Positions 34,205-46,757 of a stretch of DNA of 64,000 nt are shown piece by piece. The translations under genes and the position numbers were made by a program. The stretch comes from Chrysemys picta bellii (taxonomy: Eukaryota > Chordata > Testudines > Emydidae), in the NCBI RefSeq assembly GCF_011386835.1, contig NC_088792.1:224653894-224717893 (forward strand). The letters are read 5' to 3'. Positions within the stretch are counted from its first letter, which is position 1; every line of letters begins with the position of its first letter. The notes beneath the pieces were generated by a model. That model ran no database searches and was not told the DNA's origin. It worked only from the letters and a program-made list of their open reading frames with translations.

Positions 34205-36235
34205 CTCCATCAACTGGGCTGATTCCCATTATAGATTCAGAAATTTTAAGGCCTGAAGGGCCCGTTATGATAATCTAGTTTGACCTAGTGTATACCAGAG
34301 TCCAAAAAAATCTGACCCAATAATTTCTGCATGACTTCTATTTCAGATACAGCATACCTTTTAGAAAGATAATCAGTTTTGATTTAAAGACTTTAAGTGA
34401 TGGAGAATATGCCACATCCCTGGATATGTTGTTTCACGGGTAAAATACCCTAATCGTTTGAAATGTACATCTTATTTCTAGTCTGAATTTGTCTAGCTTC
34501 AGCTTCTAATCACTGGATCTTGTTATGCCTTTTTCTGCTAGATTAAAGAGATGTGTACTGTCAGAAACCTCTTCACTATGGAGGGTCTTGTTGTAGACTG
34601 TAATCGAGTCACTTCTTAACATTCTCTTTGATAAGCTAAATTGAGCATTTTAAGTCTCTTGTTATAAGGCATGTTTTGCAGACCTCAGATCATACTAGTA
34701 GCTCTTTTTTGAACGCTTTCCAATATTTCAACATCCTTGTTTAGGTGAGCACACAAGAACAGGACACACTATTCCAGTAGTGGTCTTACTAATGCTGCAT
34801 GTAGAGGTGATATCACCTCCCTACTCCTAGTTGATATTTCCCTGCTTATACTTCCAGGATTTTTGTTTATCCTCTTAGCTACAGCACAGGACTGTGAGGT
34901 CATGTTTAGTTGGTTATCTATTATGACCCCTAAATCCTTTTTAGTCACTGCTTTTCAAAATACAGTCCCTCATCTTCTATGTGTGACCTCCATCCTTTGT
35001 TCCTAGATATCTGACCTTGCATTTAGTAGTGTTAAAATGCATGTTGTTCAAATGAACTCATCTTACCAAGTGATCCAGATCAGTCTGTATAACGGATCCT
35101 TCCGCATCATTATTTACCACTCCACCAATTTTGTGCCATCTTAAAATTTTACATTTATAAAATTTATGTAAATTTTATGTTTTCTTCCATATTGATAAAG
35201 ATATTGAATAGTAATGGGCTCAGTACAGACCCCGGTAGGACCCCCCTATAGACACCTACATTGGCAGATGAGTCCCCATTTACAACCAAACTTGCAATAA
35301 AAATGCTAAAGTTTGTCTGACAAGACCTATTTTCCATAAAATCACATTGACTGGCATTATTTATGCTACCAGCCTTTAATTCTCTAGTGATTGCATCATG
35401 CTTTCTATTATTTTACCTGGGGGGGAGGGATAGCTCAGTGGTTTGAGCATTGGCCTACTTAAACCCAGGATTATGAGTTCAGTCCTTGAGGGGGCCACTT
35501 AGGGATCTAGGGCAAAATCAGTACTTGGTCCTGCTAGTGAAGGCAGGGGGCCAGACTCAATAACCTTTCAGGTTCCCTTCCAGCTCTACAAGATAGGCAT
35601 ATCTCCATATATTATCAAGTCAGGCTAGCCAGCTTTTAGTTTTCAGGTCATCCTATTAAATATTGACATAAAATTAGTTCTTTTCTAGTCCTCTGAACTT
35701 CTCCAGTGTCCCAAAAATGAATGATTAGGTCAGAGGTTCCTCAGTTAATTCTTTTAGTACTCCTGACTGCAAATTATTGGATTAAAAATATTTAACCTCC
35801 TCCTTAATTAATGATGGAAAATAAAATATTTCCTGACCACTGTGAGATAGATACTGTGTACACCATCCTGTTTCTTTCTGAATACAAAATAGAAATATTT
35901 ATTGCATATTTTTGTCTTTTCTGCATCTTGAGTAATAATTTTGCTATCCTTGTCTTGCATCAGGATTATATCATCACTAGAATTTCATTTGCTCACTATA
36001 TTTTTAAGGAATTATTTCTTATTGTTCTAAATACTACTGGCCACAGACTTTTTCATTGATATCTTTAAGCTTCCTTTACCACTTGTCTGCATTTCCTAAT
36101 TGTAAATTTGTACTCACTGCTATCAGCTTTCTCATTTTTTATTTTTTGTATTGCTTCCTTCTCTTCCCCTCTTAACCAATGTGTTGAGGCTGCTGTTGGT
36201 CTATCAGCAATGGCACAAGCAAATGTAGGATGGGT
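34205..36235 (-). mobile_element. CR1/L3-type LINE, degraded, interrupted by a SINE
   Basis: The 3' end near 34205 reads back through the C-terminal ORF2 region and RT to the EN-RT linker at about 36235. Plus-strand landmarks such as 'gattaaagagatgtgtactg' and 'cctgcttatacttccagg' match the copy at 25803. There are many stops. The SINE at 35419-35615 splits it, so the LINE is older than the SINE. Confidence 0.82.
35419..35615 (+). mobile_element. tRNA-derived SINE of turtle (Cry-like) type
   Basis: The head is tRNA-like: 'agggatagctcagtggtttg' carries the A box (about 35431-35441) and 'gagttcagtcc' the B box (35475-35485), spaced as in a type 2 RNA polymerase III promoter. A tRNA-unrelated body follows ('cttggtcctgctagtgaagg', 'cctttcaggttcccttccag'). 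I know this layout from cryptodiran turtle SINEs derived from a tRNA-Lys-like gene; the family name is from memory, not from a search. Confidence 0.88.
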
Positions 36236-36278
36236 ACCACATCCCAAGGAAGCATTTATAGCAACGTCACCCTCCAAG

Positions 36279-36375
36279 TAGGTGACCAGATAGCAAGTGT
36301 GAAAAATCAGGACGGGGTGGGGATGGGGATAATAAGTGCCTATATACAAGAAAACCCTGAATATCGAGACTGTCC
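36279..36375 (-). mobile_element. TAGGTGACC-family MITE, one end missing
   Basis: Starts TAGGTGACCAGATAGCAAG and continues 'tgtgaaaaatcagga', the inverted interior of the 29161 and 33089 copies. It fades after 'aaccctgaatatcgagact', so the other end is lost. Confidence 0.75.
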
Positions 36376-38764
36376 ATTCCTCATCCTTCAGCTTTTGCTC
36401 AGGAACAATTAAATTCATATGTTTAAAAATGATTGAGCCATATAGGTTACATGGAAGTCTAAATACACTCCCGGATTTGCTGGAATGGTCCCAATCTCTG
36501 AAATATCCTCCCTGTCCTGTTTTGATACACACACACACACACAGCTCACAACAGGGGAATTCAACAGAATGTGATAACTTTTCTCTAGGATTTCTAAAAA
36601 AAATTCTATAAGATTTAATAAAAAAAATCCCTAGTGTAGAATTCTACAGGATGGTTTTAAAAAACTCTAACAAGGATATCATTCATAGAATTTAGTAGGT
36701 TTTTTGAGTGATTTTAATAGAATCCTATTATACTTCTTTAAAGTCTTACTAGTTAAATCCCTATAGGGGGATAGGTCTATAGGGTTTTTCCATAAGGACA
36801 GCTGATATTCATGCTATTTATTTTATAATTTACTAACTTCTAATGACAGTATCCTACTAGCAAATATCTAATATGAAGATATGTAAAATGTCTCTTCTGA
36901 GCGGAACTAAGTATAACCAAGAATTATATTCACAAAATGTCTTTGATCACTTTTCTTTTTTAAAAAAATTGCCTAAAACCAACAAAGAAATACTGGGTAG
37001 AATTAAGCAACTGTCCTAGAATACTGATGCTGTTCCATTCTGAATTATTCCTTTGATGAAAAACATCAGCATTATAGTTTTGCTTATTATACCACTTTAT
37101 ATGCCCTATGCACATGAAGTCATAGATAACATTGTAGGAGTTTCTGACCTTAATTTAGCAGTAAAAACAGCATTTTTTGACCCTTTCTATCTTGCAGCAT
37201 GTTGAAAAATGAGTTTGAAAAAAAAAAAACCCCTAAATGAAATTTTCTTGTTATTACTAACCTCATGAATCTGTATTTTGTTTCTGTTGCCAGAACTGAG
37301 GGTATTCATGTACAAACTAATAACGTGAAAACTTTGTATGCCATATTTTAAATTTGTTGCTCTGTAAGGCTAAAGGGACATTATTTTCACATATTAAAAT
37401 AGCCGTAGAAATTGAGAAATAATCAAGTGAGTGAAAATAAAAAAAAGATGCCAGGGTTTTAGCGATGGGAAATATTTGCTACTCAACATTGACCAGCCAA
37501 ACATCATAAAAGGATATCATGCTATGTATCCACATTGCTAACACTGGAAAAATTGGCATCATGATGAGAAACTATAGCTGGTTTTGGGTGGAAGCTGCTG
37601 GGGTTAGGTGCTGCTGAACTGGTGCTGGGAGAGCTGTCTGAGGGTTGTTGGTACTCATTCTGGAAGATGTTATCATTAGCACTATTGGGAACTGTATACT
37701 ACAGAACCATTCATATGTAGGTCACCAGTTTGAATCTATCCCAGCTCAGTAGAGTTTAATCGGTGGCTATCATATGAGATGAGTTGGAATTGAGCCCTAC
37801 CAATGTCACAAACGTGGCACTATTTGGCAGACACAGCAAAGACCAAGAATTGCATGGGCCATGGAGACTACAGGAAGCCTCTCATATCAGGATTGAGGCA
37901 TGCTGGCAGGGCATTTTGGGTGAAAAGCTTGCCCTGCTGCTGCCACCACCCTGTTTATAAAAAAAAAGAGGACTTCATTTACCAGGTCTAATAAGCCAAC
38001 ACCTTTCCCATTGAGGCAAGCAAGTTTCCTGTTTGTTCACAGGGAAATGACAGTCTACAGAGCATGAATCAGTTTCATTTTTCTATTTTGTTAACTCAAA
38101 GAATCAATTGACACATATTTTTAAATAAAAGTTTCTAGATTCTAAGATTTTGAAAAAAATCACTGAATTCTGCCATGGAAGATTCTAAATTACACAATTT
38201 GAATTTCCCCACTTTTCTGTGGGAGGATTTTATAACCCTGACGTATCAGAAAATGAACAAGAGTGAAAGGGGTAAAGAAGGGTATAAAAGGGTATAAAAG
38301 AAATGCTAAATCAGAAATTTAATGAAGTAAGATAATCATCTTTCATTCTGTTTCCCAATATTATCCTTTAATAACCTTATTGTCTCTTTGCCAATTTGCT
38401 TCTTATCCATTTAAAAAAGTTGTTTATCACTCATGGCCTAAATGGTTTGATGAGTCTATTCCCAAAAGAAGTGGAAGATAATATCCCAGGGACTGAGATA
38501 AATTTTCCTTCTTTTTGTTCCATTAGTTGAGAAGGGAGTGGGAGATTAGCATTAAAAAGCGTTATCATTCGCCCAGAAGAGAGAGAGGCTCTAAGTGCAA
38601 AGCGTGGAGACAGAGCCAACTTCCATAAAGTTTAGAGGTATTCAGATCCAGCAGTTTGGGTCGGGCTCAACTCCAATTACAAACTGACAAAGCACAAGGT
38701 CCAGACAAATGACATCCTACTGTTCTGAAGTATGGAAATTTAGCGTAGAGGTTGCTTACTAGTG
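36376..38764. other. Intergenic, (CA)n only
   Basis: Contains a (CA)n run at 36526-36543. No gene or named repeat recognised in the rest. Confidence 0.5.
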
Positions 38765-38998
38765 GCCTAATCCTGCAAGGCACTGAGCACCCTAATCCCA
38801 ATCCAGCAGAGCATGTAAGCGTGTGCTTAACTGGATTGGGGCCAGAGGGCTCAGTGGTACCTCATACAATCGGACCCCAAGCAAACACTTAAATACATGC
38901 TTAGCTCTACTCACTTGAGTAGTTCCATTGAAGTTAATAGGACTGGCCATGTTAGCAAGTATGTGCATAGATGTTTGCAGAATCAGGGCCTAAAATTG
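38765..38998. repeat. Ancient amniote repeat relic
   Basis: 'tggcctaatcctgcaaggca' with two 'gcttaactggattggggcc'-like blocks and 'ccattgaagttaataggact' forms a roughly symmetric pattern seen repeatedly in turtle and bird DNA. Similar traces lie at 20380-20510 and 58940-59060. No family assigned. Confidence 0.45.
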
Positions 38999-39027
38999 TA
39001 GATAATCCCTCCATTGGTAGTTAAATC

Positions 39028-39150
39028 AGAGGCAGTATGCCCTAGTGGATTAGGGACTAGGATTTAGGAACTCCCAAGTCCTAGCCTGAGCTATGCCAGT
39101 TCATTTGGCCTTGGGCTTCCTTGTTTGTGAAATGGGAATACTAATCAAGC
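39028..39150 (+). repeat. MIR-like CORE-SINE
   Basis: Order and wording follow MIR: 'ggcagtatgccctagtgg', 'ggaactcccaagtcctagc', 'ccttgggcttcc' and 'gtgaaatgggaatactaa'. Strongly diverged, as expected for an ancient SINE. Confidence 0.65.
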
Positions 39151-40414
39151 CCCTCAAGAAATTGGAACTAATTTCTGCAGCAAGACCAGCTCTGTGGCCC
39201 TCTGGTACAGCAGACAGGAAATTTGACAGTATCAAGTACATTTTAAAAAAGGGAGGTCAATGTTGTGTATGCTACCCGCACATCATTAGGAGTCAGTGTG
39301 ATGCAGAGTTTTGTGTAGTGTAGTGATTTTATATGATGTACTTTGGAGAGATGAAAGCCTCTTTGTGGTAATGACTAATGTGTAAAAGGAATAGCAGGGA
39401 AGATTAATTATTGCACTGATTAACAGCCCACAAAATTATATATTTTATCAGATAGCATATCTATTTTTTTGTCAGCCATGCACAAACATATACATTTTCT
39501 GTTATCAAGCACATTTTTTCCTCCCTGAATAATAGGCGGTATTGTTTTAGGAATAAATGGGACAAATGGAATTTACAGTGAGAGCTAAAATAAAGAGGCC
39601 TTTCTGTGTTATGTTGTATACTGTTTGTACAGGACCTTGGCTAGAACTGCATTTTATTTTAGTAGTTGTGATCTTACCAACTACCATCACACCTCCAACT
39701 ATACTTCCTGGGACTGTCAATTGGAATGTGGGAGTGACCAAATGTCACTAATATCAGATCTATGCTCATCCTAGATCCTTCATAGTCAGGCTTCATAGTA
39801 AGACATGGCAAATTAGATGGCTCTGGTATCACCAGTAGATGTTTTTCTATGGGTATGAACACAAGACAAACTTCAGTGCTTTTGCAGTGGTGTTTATCAG
39901 TAGCCTTCGACACCTTTGATCATACAAAACCAAGCAATAGTGGATGGTGCAGAACTAAAGTTAGTTGCAGTCATTCCTGTCTAACAGGTCCCAGAGAAGA
40001 GTGAAGGAACGCTGCAACTCCCCACCACTTTCCCCCCTTCACCCCAGCATATGAAGAATTTGACAGAGTTGTAAGGTTCTGTTTCCTCTTCTTTTCAACT
40101 TACACATGACCTCTCAAGAGGCAGTGATGTCAGATGATTCTGTGCCACCTATACACAAATGATGACATTTGCTTGAAAACAACATCTTTCATGGTATGGA
40201 TAAAACTGCTGCCTCAGTTTGCCTCCTTAGTAGTAGTTTAACCCTCCCTGCTCCACAACTAGATGAAAATTCCACACCTTCTGAGGTAATGAAAGTCCAA
40301 ATGAATGTCCAAGTCCTCACCCACTCTCTTTCCTCTTTCGAGGTTCACAGGCCTCCCTTGAGTTCTGTTAGTCTTCTTCCTTCTCAGAGGTACAGCTGCA
40401 AAGACATTGGCCAG
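39151..40414. other. Intergenic, nothing recognised
   Basis: Open frames up to about 110 codons (e.g. 40169-40504) show no recognisable domain and are within chance expectation. Confidence 0.45.
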
Positions 40415-41125
40415 TCCCTCAGGATTTGTCTATACTGCAGCTGGGAGCATGCCGTCCAGCCCAAGCAGAGAGCCACACTAGCTCTGCTCAAGCTAGTGTG
40501 CTAAACACAGCAGTGTACACATAGCCCCCCACTACTGAAAAGATGTGGACAAACTGGAGAGACTGAGGGAACTGGGCTTATTTAGGCTGCAGAAGAGAAG
40601 TGAGGGGGGATTTGATAGCAGCCTTCAACTACTTGAAGGGGGGGTTCCAAAGAGGATGGAGCTCAGCTGTTCTCAGTTGTGGCAGATGACAGAACAAGGA
40701 GCAATGGTCTCAAGTTGCAGTGGGGGAGGTCTAGATTGGATACTAGGAAAATCTATTTCACTAGGAGGGTGGTGAAGCACTGGAATGCGTTACCTAGGGA
40801 GGTGGTGGAATCTCCTTCCTTAGAGGTTTTTAAGGGTCAGGCTTGACAAAGCCCTGGCTGGGATGATTTAGTTGGTGTTGGTCTTGCTTTGAGCAGGGGG
40901 TTGGACTAGATGACCTCCTGAGGTCTCTTCCAACCCTAATCTTCTATGATTCTATGACTGTTGCATCGGTGGTGGCACAGTATGAGCCTGCCTAATGCCC
41001 TGTGTCTGAGCCTGGGCAGCTAGTCTGTGCCACTTGCTCGTGCCGCTATTTTTAATGCACCAACTCAAGCAGAACTAGCGCATGTCTGTCTACCCAGGCT
41101 GGAAGGCATGCTACCAGCTGCATAT
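40415..41125. mobile_element. MITE split by a CR1 insertion
   Basis: Left part 40415-40530 ('aggatttgtctatactgcag', 'cagcagtgtacacatagcc') and right part 40965-41125 ('gcgcatgtctgtctaccc') are halves of a GTCTAYAC-ended element like the one at 20053. CR1 sequence fills the gap. Outer limits are approximate. Confidence 0.55.
40541..40962 (+). mobile_element. CR1 LINE 3' portion
   Basis: Encodes the end of ORF2 (DKLERLRELGLFRLQKRS, frameshifted after) and ends in 'cttctatgattctatgac'. About 420 bp, 5'-truncated, same subfamily as the 31896 and 56047 copies. Confidence 0.9.
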
Positions 41126-42873
41126 CCTCAGAGATAAAGGAGAACTCACACCTTCCCTCTTCTGCGAGCTGTCCCATAGGGTCTTCAACAATGAGGGGTG
41201 TCCAGTCTGACTACCTACTCTTCCCCATATCTATTCCCTGTACTTCCTTTGATCGGCAACAGTCCCTTAATTCCACTCTCAGGACTTGATACTCCCTGCC
41301 AAATATCACCCATTCTGAGGGATACCTTACCCAGCAATCTGGCTGCCTTTTTAGGCCTCTTTCCAGGCTCTTTCAGCAACTCCTTTAAAATGTCCCTGCC
41401 AGGCTCTGACGGGGGAGACAAAGAGCCCAAGCCCCTGCCACAAGACTTACAACAGGTATTGTTTCCTCTTTTTTCTCTCTTGCAGTGAAGAACAGCAAGA
41501 TATTCATGTCCCTGTCCCCTTTCCCAGCATGCACTACTGCCAAGCCCTCAATTCCCATCAGCCCTGCCCTATGGCTCCCAGAATTACTTGTTTGGGGCAG
41601 AAGCCAGGAAGAGGGTCTTGGTGGAGCTATACCCCCCCTTAAAGAGCCCTGTTATACCCCTGCCATATGGAAATTATATTGTGATTAGACAAACTCTATG
41701 TATTTAGATGGCCCCCAACACCATGATATGTGAGCACCTCCCATTTCCAACTGCTGGCTGGCTTTCAGTTTTTCCCTATCCTTGCCTCCAAACTAACATT
41801 TCACTTGCATTTAGTAAAGCTTCCCCTCCCCCACATTAGAAACCTTCCAAATTCTACCACTACTGAGTTTTACTAGACTTGGTAGCAGTTGTTAAACTGT
41901 TATAAACTGTACAAGCAGAATGAAAACATGCGGGAAAAATGTGCCCAATAACTATTGCTAAGTTATAATGAAACAGAATGTGCATCCTGTTCATATGAAT
42001 ACTAAATAAGTTCATTATGATCAGGGCTAAAGTATAACAATGATTTTCAAATGTAATTCATAATAATGGGTCACAAAGGAAAGTTCTTGTCACATGCAGA
42101 TTGCTTTAATAGTGTATGACAGATGTGGTTAAAACGAACGCATAATTGTGCAGGCTCTTTCAGCAGAGAAAGTAATAAGAAATAGCAAAACTGAATGCAA
42201 TATTACAGATACATATAAATAACATATTACTGCATTTGAGTTGCTTAGTAGGAATTAAACTTTAAATGCTCCCATGCAACACCTGATGGCGTGCATCACA
42301 GATTGTTACTGACTTGCTGGAAGGGGGAGAAATTGATGTCCAGCAGAGAAAAGCACATTTTCGAAGGCAAGAAAACATTTGATGAACCATTCGAAAAGTG
42401 TATGTTTTGTGAAAGGGAAGGCAAGTTAGTTTAGAGCTCTTAAAATAAGAATGGCAGTAGAACTAGATAATACTTGGTGTTATCTGGGAACAGGACTCTT
42501 GCAAGTTTCTTTCACACAGCTCTGCCAATCCAATAGCACCCTTACTACTCCAGTCTTGGATATCTCCTAAAGAGAGAAGGCAGCAGCTGGGTTGAACACT
42601 GTGATGATCTTGTGAGGTAGATGAAAAGCCATTAGAGAGCAACTTGAGTCCAAACTATATCACTAGTGACACCTCACAGCTTAGCCCCAGTTTCCAGTAA
42701 GAGAACATTTAACTCACTATTCCACCTTGTCTATCTGGGCCCTGCTGGTCTAGCCAGTATGACTAACTTCCAGTATCTTCAGACATGTTTATCAACTGTA
42801 AATCATTTTGGGACATCTCTCATTTGGCACCATTATCTGTGACAATCCATTTTTATGAGCAGTACTTCTGGCT
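41126..42873. other. Intergenic, nothing recognised
   Basis: A plus-strand frame at 41198-41488 (96 codons, Leu/Pro/Ser-rich) has no recognisable domain and overlaps an antisense frame. I do not call it a gene. Confidence 0.45.
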
Positions 42874-42881
42874 GTCACGTC

Positions 42882-43153
42882 CAGGGCCGGCTCCAGGCAC
42901 CAGCAAAGGAAACAGGTGCCTGGGGCGGCCAATAGAAAGAGGCAGCAGTCTGTTCGTTGTTGGGGCGGGACGTCCGGGTCTGTGGCAGCAATTCGGCGGC
43001 AGGTCCTTCGGCGGCACTTCGGTGGCACTTCGGCAGTAGCGCAATCGCTCCTCTTCAGTCTTTGGCGGGCACTTTGGTGGCGGGTCCTTCGATCGTTTTT
43101 TTTTCTTTTTTTCTTCACCGCTTGGGGTGGCAAAAAAGCTGGAGCCAGCCCTG
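42882..43153. mobile_element. hAT-like MITE (272 bp), CAGGGCC family
   Basis: Ends CAGGGCCGGCTCCAG and CTGGAGCCAGCCCTG are inverted, with a duplication gtcacgtc / gtcatgtc (42874-42881, 43154-43161; 7 of 8). The interior has repeated 'cttcggcggcac' units and a T-rich run. Confidence 0.88.
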
Positions 43154-43214
43154 GTCATGTCTAAGAAAAAAATCAGCCTCTGGTATGACACAACTGCGTA
43201 CTCTGATACTTTTG

Positions 43215-43790
43215 AGTAGACCTGTGCAAATAATTTATTTTCTGATTTGCGAGAATGCTGGGGGGAAAAATCAAAACTTTTTTTGTTTTGGGTCAACCTG
43301 AAACCAAGTTTTTTTTTGTTTTTGTTTTTTAAACTTTCAGTGAATTCAAAAAACAAACACACCTCATTTTCTGTCAAATGAAACACTTAATTTGACCTGA
43401 AATTTAAAAAAGTTTAATTTCAAGTTTGGGCATTTTCACCTGTTATTTACTAAAAGCAAATGAAATTTCAGGCTAGATTCACAAAACCGAGGAGAAGGTG
43501 GCGTGGCAGAGGTGCCCCTGTTTTACTTCCTCTGGGGAGACCCTTGTTCAAATACCCTCTTTGGACCCAGATGACCAAGTTATTGACTATTCTGAGGTGG
43601 GTGTCTCTCAATCTCTCCTGTTGAAATAGTTCTACTTAGTACCATCATCCCCTCACCTCCAGGGTTTTGTGAATATAGTCCAATTTTTTTGTTGACTGAA
43701 AAAATTTCCCAAAACTGACACGAATTTGTGGAATGTTTTGGTTGACCCAAAATGTGCATTTTTTTTGGAGAAAAAAAATGTGGCTGAAAA
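43215..43790. mobile_element. Composite inverted-repeat element, second copy
   Basis: A/T-rich arms ('ttttgggtcaacctgaaa' on the left, 'tttggttgacccaaaatg' on the right) are inverted. They enclose an inner pair, AGGCTAGATTCACAAAACC (43469) and, reversed, GGACTATATTCACAAAACC (about 43682). This repeats the two-tier plan of 31257-32353. A worn tRNA-like string 'gacccttgttcaaatacc' lies at about 43541-43558. Outer limits approximate. Confidence 0.65.
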
Positions 43791-45876
43791 TTATCTCTCT
43801 GCTCTGCTTCTGAGATATTCAAAATTTGTATGGCTGATTGCATGTACTACTTCCCTAATGAACCACAACATAGTCTGTAAGCCTTTAAAGACTTCCTTAG
43901 AGAGGTTTTATGTCCCAAGACAGAGAAAGGGGTTTAGCCATTGTACTTTTAAAATCACCAAGTAAAAGCTGATAACCATGCAAGCTACATAACACTTATT
44001 GTGAGCTCTCATAGCTTTCATTTGGATGCTCAAATGCTAACATGGGGCTTCATACTAAAAACACTTAAAATGTAACTAACTTTTCTTATGTTCGTTGTCC
44101 CACTGGACTTGGAATCAGGGTCAATGTGAGGCCTGTCATGTAAATGCTTAAATGTTCAAACATTTGTAAACATTTAAATAATTTAAGAAAATCCATAAAC
44201 ACTTTATAAATGGAAACATTTAGTAACCAGCGTATCCCTAGTTTTAAAGACAGGAATGAGACTGATATAGAGGGATGTCTGGTATTTACTTTATACTTTA
44301 TATTAAAGGGCAAAAATAACCATATGCTATACTACTAAAATTCTGAAACGCATGCTAGTTAGTAGACAGTCCAAGTACATGAAATTGCTAGGTATTTCCA
44401 AGGAAAGTATTTGATTCTTTCTATGCAGCCTTGTAAGAGTCACTGTTATTCTTTGAACTATTTGTTCACTCACAGTAGGGTAACGAAACAATCTGCTACA
44501 GCAGCGTATTCTTCCTTTTCATTTGTCTTGTAACTAGAGCAGTTACTTAGTGATATACCTGACAAGAAATTTTTAAAGTATTTTTTACAGACATGGACTA
44601 ATTCTAGTTCTTATTCTCAGAAATCAATTGAAGTGCTATCCAGTGAAGCAACTATGCAAAGAGTGACCTAAATCAGGTTTTGGCAGCATGTGACAAATGC
44701 TCTAAAAGGCATCTGTTTCTCAGATTAGCACAGAATAGAAGAGCAGTGTGGCTGGGGGAAAGCTACATGAACCATATCCATTCTGCCCATCCCTTTATAC
44801 ATAGCTTGCCATTGGAGCACTGTCCTTGGATACTGACTACATGTCTTATGTCTACATCTAACCCACCCCCAAATAAACCCCCCTGCAGCAGTGAGTCTCA
44901 GAGTCCAGACCTGCTGCAGGTTTCTAAATGTCTGCTTAGCCCTTCTCTGAGGTACAAAAGCCTCTCAATAATATACTAAGATTGAGAACGTATTGATATG
45001 AAAGGCCCAGAATATACAGGAAAAATAGCACTTTTGAAGGTAAATACCTCTCTACATAGGAGTGCAGAAATGAGGTTGTGCAAGGGCTCTGGCAATGGGT
45101 CTTAGAGCTTTGTGGATCCATTGGACCAGAACTCTAGGTAAGAGGAGGGGGCATTGCTGTTCACGGTCATGTGGCTTTAGTAGTGTCTGTGTCCCTTGAA
45201 GTCTGGACAGGGTAGGGAAGATTACATTCCTCCACAATCCATATAGATCTTCCATCAAAACCTTTTGGATCAGGCGTGGTACAGGATACCAGGGTTTGGA
45301 CTCTAGTTATAGGCCATTCTAAAAGCTGGAGAAACTTTGGTAAAAGAGATGTCCATGGGGACCCTTCCCTAAGAGATCTGATAAACAGCAGGGGCCGGGT
45401 CTGAACACCCTTCCCTTCCCCATCTGCCAAGGGGAGATGTCTTCCCTGAAACTGTTGTTACTGAGGGTAAAGAGAGTAAATGAGTGAATGTGGAAAGACG
45501 GTGTGACTGTGTGCAGAGCATGTGTGTGACTGGACACAGAGTTTGTGTGAATATGTAGATGAGTTGTGTGGATGAATGTGGAGTGAGTGAGAACATGCAA
45601 TTGGTCACGGGAGAATACATGTGGAAGGGTGTCTGCAGAATATGGATTACAAATACGCCAGCACATGCCGTGAGTGACTCTCAGTGTGAGGGAGAGTGGG
45701 GTGGAAATACATGGGGTGAAAGAAAGTAAGAGAAACAAGACCAGCTCACAAACTTTTCCACTTTATCTTTCTGTAGTTTAGGGATTGGCCAACCCTATCT
45801 TACCACTGATCACGTTTTAATACAGAGATTTTCTTGTGGACATCTGCCCTCCCATTCATGGTCATCTAACATCTCT
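43791..45876. other. Intergenic, nothing recognised
   Basis: No gene or young repeat. Around 45480-45600 the plus strand is rich in 'gtgtgaatgtg'-like short repeats, which explains the His/Thr-rich minus frames there. Confidence 0.5.
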
Positions 45877-46757
45877 GGGCTAGGTTCACAAAGGGGACTT
45901 AGACTCAGTGTTGCCGTGCCTAATGTTTAAATGCACTGCCAACCCATAGAACCCACAGCCCTGAGTTATCGGCCAAGACTCCCTACACAGGGCACGGCGA
46001 GAATTAGGCTGCCTGAGAATGGAATCCACATAAGCCAGAAAAATGAGCGGGAAGCTGCCTAAACTAGCCAATATGAAATGCTAAGGAGAGGGGTGTGGCC
46101 TAAGCCAAAGGGAGTTAGGCACCTAAATTGGGCCAGAGGCAGGCGCTTCCCTCTGCTTGGGACTCATAGCCATAAACACTCTCCTAGAGTTAGGCACCCA
46201 AGCCCTGTCTTGCAAAAAAATTATGGTGGTAGTGCCACCACCATCTCCACCTTATAACTTTTAGGCCAGTAGTTCAGGCACTGTGCAAAGTGGGACAGCT
46301 TCCACAGAAGAGAGAGAGAAAGGCCACCCCAGTGGTGAGGGCACTCATCTGAGAGTTTAAATTCCTACTCCACATCCGGCATAGGGTGGATTTGAACCTC
46401 AGTCTAGAAAAGTGCTCTAAACACTGGGCAAAGGTCATGGGGGTAGATACTACCACCACCACCTCCTCCACTTTTGTTTGAGGCCTGAAGGAGTAGATGG
46501 GCTCTGAGTCCATCAGGCCCTACAAGCGAGATAGGCCAGTTAACTCCTAGTTTGAGGATCCCACTAGGGCTCAAGAGTGAGTGAGGTGGCTGCATGCCCA
46601 GCAGCAGAAATTTAGGTGCCTAGGGTACTTTACCAGTGGAAACTTAGGTATGGGCAGGGTTTGGCGGCAGATGAGCAAGGGGGATTGAATATATAAGTGC
46701 TGGACTTAGGTGCCTAAAGTGGCAGTTAGTTGCCTAGGTCCCTTTGGGGATTAGGCC
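45877..46757. mobile_element. Non-autonomous DNA element (881 bp) with tRNA-like blocks
   Basis: Left end GGGCTAGGTTCACAAAGGG and right end, reversed, GGCCTAATCCCCAAAGGG are inverted. A 3-bp tct flanks both sides, possibly by chance. The interior repeats 'ttaggcacc'/'taggtgcct' strings in both orientations. It holds facing tRNA-like blocks: 'gtgagggcactcatctgag' at 46334-46352, and the reverse complement of 'tgaacctcagtctagaaaa'. No transposase. Confidence 0.75.

Noticed and set aside
35419..35495. A tRNA gene at the SINE head
   Set aside because: A and B boxes are present, but the sequence continues into a SINE body and does not give a full cloverleaf with mature tRNA ends.
41198..41488. 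96-codon plus-strand frame with downstream donor-like sequence
   Set aside because: Composition-driven Leu/Pro/Ser content, no domain, overlapping antisense frame.
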